Of a stretch of DNA of 64,000 nucleotides, positions 33,882 through 42,038 are shown piece by piece. The position numbers and the translations under genes are program-made. Within the stretch, counting starts at the first letter, position 1; each line of letters begins with the position of its first letter. The notes under the pieces are model-generated. The model was not told the DNA's origin. It searched no databases and saw only the letters and a program-made list of their open reading frames with translations. Origin of the DNA: Elusimicrobiota bacterium (GTDB lineage Bacteria; Elusimicrobiota; Elusimicrobia; UBA1565; UBA9628); assembly GCA_016212855.1 (NCBI GenBank), contig JACRDP010000018.1:36965-100964 (forward strand), given 5' to 3'.

Positions 33882-36800
33882 GTGAAGCGACCCCTCGCCT
33901 CCCTCCTCGCCTTCCTCATTATAGCCCTGTCCCCGGGCGCGCCCGCCTACCAGGCGTTCGCGCAAACCGTGGGGCAAAGCGGCTCCGCGGCGACGGGCTC
34001 GGCGGGCGACGCCGCCACGTCGGTCAACGCGACGAACGGCGCCGCCGGCGTCGCTCCGGTGATGATGCCGGCCGCGTCGCTTGGGCTCAACCCCTCTCTC
34101 TCGCCCGTCGCGGGCGCCCCGGTTCTCAACGCGGCCGTCAATCCGTCGCTCGCTCCGGCGGTCGCCAATCCGGGCTCCCTCGCTTTAGGTCCGGTCGCCG
34201 CTCCCGCGGCCCTGAACGCCTCGCAGCCGGCGGCCGCGCACAGCGGCCGGCCCGTCAAGGCGGCCGTCGCGTCCGTTCTCACGCCCGCCTCCGCTTTGCC
34301 CGCCGCGCCCCTGGCCGTGCCGGCCGCGTCCGGTCGCGACGTCAAGAAGGCTCTCGACGAGGCGGGCAAGAAGCTCGCCGATCCCGATGCCGATCCCGCC
34401 AAGGTGATCGAGGAGATGTTCACGGGCGGAGTCCAGCGCCATGAGCTCGACGCGCTCCTGGCCGTTCCGAGCAAGACGTCCGGCCTGTCGAAGCGCGCCA
34501 ATGCCGCGCTGAACGCCTATAAAGCCGCGCGTCCGACTTTGGCCGCGCCGTCCGTCGCCTCGATCGAGGGCTCGCCCTCGGCCGCCGCAGCGCCCGTCAA
34601 GAAGAGCATCTGGGAGCGTATCAAGTCGACGTTCGACATGTCCGAGTTCACCAAGAGCGAGAAGTCCTACATTCTCGGCCAGGCCGTGTTCCTGCTCGCG
34701 ATCTCGGTGTATCTCGCCTCTTTGCCCCTGCTCGTCAAGGCGATGACCGGCGATGCGGCCATGACGGGCGTGGCCCGCATGGTCCACTACTGGGTGTTCG
34801 GCGGGGCGTCCTTGTTCGCCGGCGCCGTCGTGGGCAAGACGCCCATGAAGCGCATCTTGGTCGGCGCGGCCGGCGGCCGGGCCCTGTTGTTCGGCACGAT
34901 CGGCGCGCTGGCGCTGTTCGGCGGCCTACCCTGGGCGGCCTTCCTCGTTCTCGTCGGCGTGAACTCTTTGCTCGTCGCCCACAACCACCTCGTCGACATC
35001 GACACGGGCGGGGCGGCTAAGATCTTCAAGGGCGCTGACCAGAAGTCCACCGACCATAAGATCGAGAAGGCCGGCTACATCTACGACTTCATCTACTACG
35101 GGATGATGCTCGTCATCCCCGCCTTGATCGGCCTGCCCATGGATTGGCTCGACTCGCGCTTCGGCGCCGGCATCGGCGCGGGCGCGGGCTTTGCGATGTT
35201 CGCGGCTTTGATGGGCGTCGTGTCCTACATCTACGCGAAGAAGGTCGTCACGGTCGGCGACCTGGCGACCGAGAAGCTCCAGGGCGTGCGCGACGCGCTC
35301 GGCCGCGTCTGGTCGGGGACGAAGACTTTCGGCCGCATCTTGTTCGACATCCCGCGCCGCAACTGGCAGACCGCCAAGATCATCTTCCAGAACAAGGCCA
35401 TCTTGGCGCGCTCGTCCATGGCGACGATGGAGAACTTCGTCGAGGACGCCTTGTTCGCCGTCGTCCTGCCCACCTTCGCCATCGATATCCTCAAGGCGGG
35501 CGCCTTCGGCAACGGCCTGCTGCTGTCCGCGATCACCGCCGGCGGGCTCGTCGCCTCCATGTTCCTGATGAAGCGCGTGCAGGCGCTGCAGAAGAAACAC
35601 GGCACCTACAAGGTCCTCGCCGGCCTGACGATCGTCGCGGCGCTGGCCTTCGTGCCCTCGATCGGCCTGTGGATGTTCCCCATGATCGTCCCGGCGATGT
35701 TCGCCGTTTTCTTCATGAAGCTCATGCTGCAGCCGCTGCGCTCGCGCATGCGCGCGCTTCTGCAGACCGAGATCAAGAACGACCCGAAGGCCGCGGGCCA
35801 TGCCGACGACATCTACAGCCTGATGACCTTCATCGAGGTCATCGCGGCCGGCGCGGGCGGGCTCGCTTTCGCCTGGCTGTTCCACCACTCCGTCGCCGGC
35901 TCGGCGCTCGCGCTGGCGCTCGGCGCGTTCGCGCCGATGAAGATCATCACCATCGTCCTCGTGGGCATGGGCCTGGTTTACTTCGGCGGCCTGCGCTGGG
36001 TGAAGGCCCAGCTCAGCAAGCCCACGCGCACGGTTCACAAGTCACCCGAGGGCAACGAAGCCAAGATGCTCGAGCGTCTGGCGACGAGCCTGAAGGAGAA
36101 CGGTCTTCCCGAATTCAAGACCGCGACGGACGCCCGCCAGGCCGACGACAACGAGCCGGTCGTCGTGATCCTCGCGCCCTCGTCGCGTCATAAGATCGCC
36201 TTGGCCCGCGAGGGCGGCAAACAGGGCCCCGGCCTAGTGAACCTCGTTCTCGATTCCTCCTGGCTGATCCAGGAGACGTATCCCGACGGCACGACGATGC
36301 TGCTCGTGACCAAGGGCGTCGTCTTCGATGAGAAGGGCCAGGCGACGGTGACGACCTACGAGACGCCGCGGCGCGTACATTACTTCGCGAACTACTTCAC
36401 GCTCGGCGCCAACGATCGCGATGACGGCGTCGTCTTCGAGACCAATCTGGACGTTCCGCAGTCGAACTCGCTCAAACTCGAGACCGTCGTCAACGACAAG
36501 CTCGGCACGCGGATCATGATGGCCGCGCGCGGGGTCGCCGTGCCCGCCACGCTCGCGCTGATGATGCCGCTGCACTCTTTGGCCGGCCGGGAGCCTCTCA
36601 GCAAGGGCAAGGTGCAGATCGCCGACATGCCGCCCCTCGAGCGGCGCGCGGCCGAGGTCGGCCGGCTCGTCGACCAATACTTGGCCGACTTCCAGGGCGA
36701 GGAGCTCGTCGTCAAGCCGTCGGGCCCGCAGTTCCACTCCGGCCGCGGCGTCAAATTCTTCAAGAAGTCCGAGCGTGACGCGATCGTCGCGCACGCCTTG

Positions 36801-38696
36801 GCTCTGGCCGTGGACGGCCAGATGACCGAGGACGGAGCGGTCCTGCTCGATGAACGGGTAAACTCCGCGCCTTTATATCGCGACGGCCGCAAGATGGAGA
36901 CGACGGGCCGGATCCTGGTCGCGCGCACGCCGTGGGGCGGCACGAAGACCACCGGAACGTTCGCCCGCGTCGGGCCGTGGGGCAAGCCGACCACCGCCGA
37001 GGCCGCCGACCCGCGCGACAACGCCACGGTCGAGCCGATGGAGAAGCTGTTCGCCGAATGGAAGAAGGCTGGGCTGCTCGACGACCACGGCGAGCGCGAA
37101 CTCGAGGCTTTGATCGCCAAGACCGGCGAGGACGCGCTCGCCGCGATCGCCGAGCGCGAGAAACTCATCGAGCGCAAGGACGGCGAATCCTACCAGGGAC
37201 AGAGCGACATGATCGGCCTCGACGTCATGATCGAGAGCCGCGACGGCAAGCTCGTCCCCGTCATCATCGAGGTCAACGATCACGACTCGGGCGGCCAGTA
37301 CAACCTCGACCAGATGCATCCCGACAAGATCGGCGAGCATTCCCGCGAGTGGGTGGCGACCATGCTCCAGCGCGCGCGACGCGACGCGCTCAAGGACAAG
37401 CGCGTCGTCATCGTCGGCGCGGGTTATAAAGGGAAGCGTTTTATTTTTGAAAAGGCCAAAAAGCTCGGCGTCGAAATCGTCCTCGTCGACAAGCGCACGC
37501 CCTTCGTCGACGAGCTCCTCCGCGACGGCCTGATCGCGGAGCTCATCGAGACCGACAACAGCAAGCCGAAGGAGGCTCAGGTCTCCGCGAAAAAGAAGCT
37601 TCTGAAGTCCATCCGCAAGAACGGCAAGTTGGACGGCATGGCCACCTTCTGGGAGGACGACGTGCCGCTGACGGCGGACCTGGCCAAGGAGCTCGGCCTG
37701 CCGTACCATACGCAAGACGCCGCGAAGTCCGTGCGCAGCAAGGCCGAGACGCGCGCCGTGATGGCCAAGGCCGGCCTGCCGACGCCGCGCAACCGCAAGG
37801 TGCCTTCGCTCGCGACCGTCGCCGACAAAGCCAAGGCGGAGAAGGAGTTTATCGACGCGATCGAATTCGTCGGCTATCCGGCGGTGATGAAGCCCGCCTT
37901 CGGCGCGGCCGCTATGGGCGTCAAGCGCGTCAACAACCGCAAGGAGGCCGCGGAGGCCTACCGCGAGCTCAGCGCCGTCATCGATCCCAAGAACGACGAG
38001 ATCTTCAAGCAGGGCACCGACATCGTCGTGGAGCAGTATCTCGACGGCCGCGAATACGACGTCGACGTCGTCATGCGCGGCGGCAAGCCTCTGTTCGTCT
38101 CCGTCACCGACAACTGGCCGACGCGCGAGCCTTACTTCCTGGCCACCGGCTCGACCTTGCCCAGCCGTCTGCTCAGCGCCAAGGAGCAGAAGGAAGCCGG
38201 CGAGCTCGCGATCCAGACCGCTCAGGCTCTCGGCCTGACCGACGGCGTCGTGCACATCGAGGGCAAGTACACCAAGGAAGGGCCTCGCATCATCGAGGCC
38301 AACGGCCGCATGGGCGGCGAGTACGTCCACGATTGGGTGGAAGCCGTCTGGGGCGTGAGCCTCGTCGAGGAAAATCTGATGGCCGCGACGGGGGTCGGCG
38401 GCAAGCCCTTCATGGCGCCGAAACCGCTGACGCATCTCGAGGGCGAGTTCCTCATCCCGGCCGGCTCCGGCGTGATCTCCGATTTCGATCTCCCCGAATC
38501 CGCGCGCTTGCAGCAGGGATTCCACGAGCTGCGCGTCAAGAAGCAGGTCGGCGACCGCATCGCCGTGCCGCCGGTGGGCTACGAGCGCGCCGGCATGCTC
38601 GTCGCGCGCGGCGCGACGTCCGCCGAGGCGCAGAAGAACCTCGACGCGTTGCGCGCGAACCTCATCCTCAACATCCAGCCCGACGAAAGGAAGTAA
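33882..38696 (+). CDS. Exported/membrane fusion: MFS-like transporter plus two ATP-grasp domains
   Basis: A 1604-residue protein starting at GTG. Signal peptide (MKRPLASLLAFLIIALSPGAPAYQAFAQ), Ala/Pro-rich segment, an EEMFTGG element near residue 185, then about 12 membrane helices (about 260-710) with MFS-like layout. After that comes a soluble region with two ATP-grasp parts: ELVVKPSGPQFHSGRGVKFF (about 940) to VIIEVNDHDSGGQYNLD (about 1127), and VVIVGAGYKGKRFIFEKAKKLG (about 1175), AVMAKAGLPTPR, YPAVMKPAFGAAAMGVKRV (about 1331), IIEANGRMGGEYVHDW (about 1470). The double ATP-grasp layout recalls carnosine-synthase-type dipeptide ligases, so it may couple export or import of a compound to amide-bond formation. 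If the ligase half needs ATP, it should face the cytoplasm. Confidence 0.82.
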   Translation: MKRPLASLLAFLIIALSPGAPAYQAFAQTVGQSGSAATGSAGDAATSVNATNGAAGVAPVMMPAASLGLNPSLSPVAGAPVLNAAVNPSLAPAVANPGSLALGPVAAPAALNASQPAAAHSGRPVKAAVASVLTPASALPAAPLAVPAASGRDVKKALDEAGKKLADPDADPAKVIEEMFTGGVQRHELDALLAVPSKTSGLSKRANAALNAYKAARPTLAAPSVASIEGSPSAAAAPVKKSIWERIKSTFDMSEFTKSEKSYILGQAVFLLAISVYLASLPLLVKAMTGDAAMTGVARMVHYWVFGGASLFAGAVVGKTPMKRILVGAAGGRALLFGTIGALALFGGLPWAAFLVLVGVNSLLVAHNHLVDIDTGGAAKIFKGADQKSTDHKIEKAGYIYDFIYYGMMLVIPALIGLPMDWLDSRFGAGIGAGAGFAMFAALMGVVSYIYAKKVVTVGDLATEKLQGVRDALGRVWSGTKTFGRILFDIPRRNWQTAKIIFQNKAILARSSMATMENFVEDALFAVVLPTFAIDILKAGAFGNGLLLSAITAGGLVASMFLMKRVQALQKKHGTYKVLAGLTIVAALAFVPSIGLWMFPMIVPAMFAVFFMKLMLQPLRSRMRALLQTEIKNDPKAAGHADDIYSLMTFIEVIAAGAGGLAFAWLFHHSVAGSALALALGAFAPMKIITIVLVGMGLVYFGGLRWVKAQLSKPTRTVHKSPEGNEAKMLERLATSLKENGLPEFKTATDARQADDNEPVVVILAPSSRHKIALAREGGKQGPGLVNLVLDSSWLIQETYPDGTTMLLVTKGVVFDEKGQATVTTYETPRRVHYFANYFTLGANDRDDGVVFETNLDVPQSNSLKLETVVNDKLGTRIMMAARGVAVPATLALMMPLHSLAGREPLSKGKVQIADMPPLERRAAEVGRLVDQYLADFQGEELVVKPSGPQFHSGRGVKFFKKSERDAIVAHALALAVDGQMTEDGAVLLDERVNSAPLYRDGRKMETTGRILVARTPWGGTKTTGTFARVGPWGKPTTAEAADPRDNATVEPMEKLFAEWKKAGLLDDHGERELEALIAKTGEDALAAIAEREKLIERKDGESYQGQSDMIGLDVMIESRDGKLVPVIIEVNDHDSGGQYNLDQMHPDKIGEHSREWVATMLQRARRDALKDKRVVIVGAGYKGKRFIFEKAKKLGVEIVLVDKRTPFVDELLRDGLIAELIETDNSKPKEAQVSAKKKLLKSIRKNGKLDGMATFWEDDVPLTADLAKELGLPYHTQDAAKSVRSKAETRAVMAKAGLPTPRNRKVPSLATVADKAKAEKEFIDAIEFVGYPAVMKPAFGAAAMGVKRVNNRKEAAEAYRELSAVIDPKNDEIFKQGTDIVVEQYLDGREYDVDVVMRGGKPLFVSVTDNWPTREPYFLATGSTLPSRLLSAKEQKEAGELAIQTAQALGLTDGVVHIEGKYTKEGPRIIEANGRMGGEYVHDWVEAVWGVSLVEENLMAATGVGGKPFMAPKPLTHLEGEFLIPAGSGVISDFDLPESARLQQGFHELRVKKQVGDRIAVPPVGYERAGMLVARGATSAEAQKNLDALRANLILNIQPDERK

Positions 38697-38703
38697 CCCG
38701 CGG

Positions 38704-40542
38704 CTAATTGACCTTGTAGAGGGTCAGTGTCTTCCGCTTGCCGCGGATCTGGATGTTATCGAACTTCTCGAAAGAGGACTTGGATCGGATGTCCGGACTG
38801 AGCCGATCATAGGCGTCGCCGCTGATGAGGATGGTGGAGCCGAGGGCCTTGTTCTCGCCCTCGATGCGCGAGGCGATGTTGACGGTGTCCCCGATCAGCG
38901 TGTACTCCATGCGCTTCTCGGTCCCGACGTTGCCGGCGACAAGCGGCCCCGTGTGGATACCGACGCCGAAGTTGACGGGCGCGGGCATCAGGCCCTTGGT
39001 GTTGAACTCGGCCAGCTTATCGCGCATTCCCAGCGCGGCCAGCAAAGCGTCGTCGACATGGTTTCGGGAGCCGAACTGGGGAGCGAAGACGCCCATCACG
39101 GCATCGCCGATGAATTTATTGATAAAGCCGCCGCGCTCCATGATCGGCTCGGTGATGTGGGCGAAATAGGAGTTGAGGAAGCTCACGACGGCTTTGGCGG
39201 ACATCGTCTCGCTGAGCGTGGTGAAACTTCGGATGTCCGAGAACAGGATGGTGGCCTCGATGTCCTCTCCGCCCAACTCGATGTCGCCGCTGTCGATGAG
39301 GCGCCGGGCGACCTCGACCGAGAGGAATTTCCCAAAGGTGTCCTTGATGCGCTCCCGCTGAGCCAGGCCTTCAACCATATCGTTGAAGTGCCCCTTGATG
39401 CGTCCCAGTTCGTCGTCTGAGAGGACGGAAGTGCGGACGGTGAAGTCGCCTTCGGCGACCAGTTCCATCTTGCGGACGAGTTCCGCGAGGGGCGAGGTGA
39501 TGCTTTGATAGAGGACCTCGAGGTAGCCGATGACGTAGCAGAGCGAGATGATGACGATCGATACCGGGACCGGCCAGATGGCCGCCAACGATTTGTGATG
39601 CTGGACGAGCGTGGCCGAGACGAGGATCATGGGGACGACCACGAGACTTCCCACCATCAGCCAAAGCTTCAGCCGGATGCTGAGCGTGGCGCCCGTCTTG
39701 CGCTTGTAGAGCTCCGGGCCCACGTAGAGGGCGGGCATCACATCGGAGAACAGGTAAGGCTCGAGATAAAGGATGCAGAGGTAGGCCAGATAGTAGCCTT
39801 CGGTGGCGGACACCAAGGCCGTGCGCGCGATGACGCCCGCGTCGAGCGACGTCAGGGCCAGCAACGGGGCGGGGAGGGCTCTGGCCGCGGACAGGAGGAT
39901 GATGAAGCGATAGATGCCGGAGGCGCGCTTGCGGGCCGATGATTTCAGGTCCTTGCGGCCGCCGGAAGTGTAAAGATGTATCGGCCGGACCCACCACAGC
40001 AGCGCGCCCAGCGCTAAGAACGACCAGGCGGCGTAGAAATTCTGGACCCACGCCGGAGCGGGCGTTCGCGCCGGTAAAAGGGTTGCGAGATGGCTGCTGA
40101 AGCCCAGCATGCAAATGAAGGCCAGGACGAATGCGATCTCGACCTGGGTGTAAATTTGGGCGTGAAGCTTGGGCTTGCCTTTCGCGCGGGGCAGGCCTTC
40201 CAGCCAGCCGCCGAGCAGGACGCCGATGACCGCCACGGGGGTTTGGAGCAGGCCCATAAAGAGGAGAGCGACCAAGACCAAATCGTTGGAAGGCGCGGCG
40301 ATGTGGATGAGGTAGAGGCTCGGCAATAACAACGCGGGATGGAGGAAGGCGAGGCGGCCGTAGCAGGCGCCGAGAGCCGTTCCGAAAATCAATCCGATCA
40401 ACGGGCAGGCGATGGCGGACGCGATGACGAGGTCCGAGTCGTAGCGCCGAAGCAGGAGGGCGGAGACGAGGAGGCTCAAGGCCGTCGCGACGACGATAAC
40501 GATGACGGCGCGGGTCCGGGAGGAGCGCGTCATGCTGAGCAT
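38704..40542 (-). CDS. Membrane class III adenylate/guanylate cyclase with HAMP
   Basis: A 612-residue protein with about nine N-terminal membrane helices (to about 385), a HAMP linker (SPLAELVRKMELVAEGDFTVRT...DELGRIKGHFNDMVEGL) and a class III cyclase domain. Metal-binding Asp residues are present (LFSDIRSFT and FIGDAVMGVF), along with GIHTGPLVAGNVGTEKRMEYTLIGDTVNIASRIEG carrying the transition-state residues (N..S R). It should make cAMP or cGMP in response to a signal sensed in the membrane region. It converges on the MFS/ATP-grasp gene with a 7-bp gap. TAGACT lies 6 nt from ATG 40542. Confidence 0.93.
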   Translation of the reverse strand: MLSMTRSSRTRAVIVIVVATALSLLVSALLLRRYDSDLVIASAIACPLIGLIFGTALGACYGRLAFLHPALLLPSLYLIHIAAPSNDLVLVALLFMGLLQTPVAVIGVLLGGWLEGLPRAKGKPKLHAQIYTQVEIAFVLAFICMLGFSSHLATLLPARTPAPAWVQNFYAAWSFLALGALLWWVRPIHLYTSGGRKDLKSSARKRASGIYRFIILLSAARALPAPLLALTSLDAGVIARTALVSATEGYYLAYLCILYLEPYLFSDVMPALYVGPELYKRKTGATLSIRLKLWLMVGSLVVVPMILVSATLVQHHKSLAAIWPVPVSIVIISLCYVIGYLEVLYQSITSPLAELVRKMELVAEGDFTVRTSVLSDDELGRIKGHFNDMVEGLAQRERIKDTFGKFLSVEVARRLIDSGDIELGGEDIEATILFSDIRSFTTLSETMSAKAVVSFLNSYFAHITEPIMERGGFINKFIGDAVMGVFAPQFGSRNHVDDALLAALGMRDKLAEFNTKGLMPAPVNFGVGIHTGPLVAGNVGTEKRMEYTLIGDTVNIASRIEGENKALGSTILISGDAYDRLSPDIRSKSSFEKFDNIQIRGKRKTLTLYKVN

Positions 40543-40563
40543 TCCGGCAGTCTATCAAAAGCG

Positions 40564-40632
40564 TGTAGGCCCTCGCGGCCGTAATGCCTAGGCCTTTTCC
40601 CGTCGAGAAAACGGGCCCTTCGGACCTAGGGG
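40564..40632. promoter_or_regulatory. GGNCC motif cluster between cyclase and M28 genes
   Basis: TAGGCCCT, GCCTAGGCC, CGGGCCC and TTCGGACCTAGG occur within 70 bp between the divergent promoters (TAGACT 6 nt from each start). The site could serve either gene. Confidence 0.5.
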
Positions 40633-40661
40633 TACTCTCCAGGCGGTGGTAGACTCGGGCC

Positions 40662-41897
40662 ATGAACCGCCGAGCCATCGCCGCCGTCCTCGCTTCTCTC
40701 CTGACCGCGTCGTCGTCGTCCGCCCAGACGATCGGCTCCGTCGTCGCGCCGCGCCTGTCCGGCAGCGTCCCGACCATCGTCATCCCCGGCGCGGCGCTCA
40801 ACGGCGTCGCCGGCGCGATGCCCGTTCTCTCGCCCCTCGCGCTGACGTCCGCTTTGCCGATGCCCGTTATCGCTCCCGCGCTCGTCGCAGTCCCCGTCGC
40901 TGCGGCGCCCTTAGCGCTGAACTCGGCTCGCGCGCTGACCGTCGCGCTCGCCGCGGCCTCCGCCGACGGCAAGGATCAGACGCCCGCGCTCGCCGCCGCG
41001 TTCGACGGCCTGAAAGCGGCCTCGACGTCCGACGACGTCGCCGTCCCCTCGTTCATCGACGAGGCTCGCCGCCGCTTCGTCGACCTCCGCCGTTCCGAGG
41101 ACGAAGCCGCGCGCGCCGCGCGTCCCGAAGGCGCGATCCCGAGCGACGACGACCTGCAGGGCCGCATGGACCGCCTGCCCTCGACGAACCCCGAGCGCAT
41201 GAAGTTCATGGTGGACCTGTTCAAGCTCGGCGGCGCCACCGACGCCGACATCAAATTGCAGGACGCGGGCCGCGGCCGCAACAACGTGATCGTGACCATC
41301 AAGGGCAAGACCGACCGCGTCATCGTCATCGGCGGCCACTACGACAAGGTCAGCGAGGGCCTGGGCAAGATCGACAACGGCACCGGCTCGACCATGGTCG
41401 CCAATCTCTATCAGGCGATGCACGGCACGCAGCCCGACGCCACGCTCGTTTTCATCGCGTTCGCGCGCGAGGAGGAGGGCCTGTACGGTTCGCAGGCGTA
41501 CGTGAAGTCGCTCGACAAGGCCGCGCGCTCGAAGATCGACGCGATGATCAATATGGACACGCTCGCGGTGGACGGCACCTTCTCCTGGAAAAATAATTCC
41601 ACGCGCGCGCTGCTCGACCGTTTCGCGCAGGTCTCGCGCGAGAGCGGGCACGCGATGAAGGAGGACTACCTCAACGGCGGCGACGCCGACTCCTCCACCT
41701 TCCGCGACGCCGGCATTCCCGCGGTCACGATCTACGGCGCGTCGCAGGACGTGATCTTCGACATCATCCACTCCGAGCGCGACAACATGTCCGCGTTCAA
41801 CCTCGCGCACTACAAGAACGCGTACCTGCTCGTGCTCGAGGCGATCAAATCGCTCGACCGGACTCCTCTCGGCCCCGTCGGACGGGGGAGCATTTAA
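40662..41897 (+). CDS. Exported M28-family zinc aminopeptidase
   Basis: A 411-residue protein: signal peptide MNRRAIAAVLASLLTASSSSAQ, Ala/Pro-rich segment, an ALAAAFDGLKAA element (about 105-115), then an M28 domain. Metal ligands and catalytic acid are all visible: GGHYDK (His about 223), IDNGTGSTM (Asp about 236), AREEEGLYGS (Glu pair about 270), NMDT (Asp about 296) and IHSERDN (His about 370). It should release N-terminal residues from peptides outside the cytoplasm. The promoter is TAGACT, 6 nt from ATG. The next large gene follows after 141 bp with its own motif cluster. Confidence 0.9.
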   Translation: MNRRAIAAVLASLLTASSSSAQTIGSVVAPRLSGSVPTIVIPGAALNGVAGAMPVLSPLALTSALPMPVIAPALVAVPVAAAPLALNSARALTVALAAASADGKDQTPALAAAFDGLKAASTSDDVAVPSFIDEARRRFVDLRRSEDEAARAARPEGAIPSDDDLQGRMDRLPSTNPERMKFMVDLFKLGGATDADIKLQDAGRGRNNVIVTIKGKTDRVIVIGGHYDKVSEGLGKIDNGTGSTMVANLYQAMHGTQPDATLVFIAFAREEEGLYGSQAYVKSLDKAARSKIDAMINMDTLAVDGTFSWKNNSTRALLDRFAQVSRESGHAMKEDYLNGGDADSSTFRDAGIPAVTIYGASQDVIFDIIHSERDNMSAFNLAHYKNAYLLVLEAIKSLDRTPLGPVGRGSI

Positions 41898-41926
41898 ATG
41901 AGATTGCCTCGGTTGCGGACCCAGGA

Positions 41927-41972
41927 AACATTGGGACCATTGCCCGCGCGATTTCGGGACCTTCGACCCGGC
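41927..41972. promoter_or_regulatory. GGNCC motif cluster before the 42039 gene
   Basis: CATTGGGACCATTG and TTTCGGGACCTTCG lie about 100 and 80 bp upstream of the GTG at 42039. A TATTAT -10-like hexamer follows near 41993. Confidence 0.45.
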
Positions 41973-42038
41973 GGAATTTCAAATCAGCGTGTTATTATGG
42001 CGGCACGGATGCTCACTCGAACGATGAAAGGGGAAATC

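Noticed and set aside
40584..40632. Simple terminator between the cyclase and M28 genes
   Set aside because: The two genes diverge from this gap, so no terminator is expected; the CCTAGG copies fit a regulatory reading better.
41898..42038. 47-codon extension of the 42039 gene
   Set aside because: No ribosome site; it covers the GGNCC motif cluster and -10 region, and the signal peptide begins at 42039.
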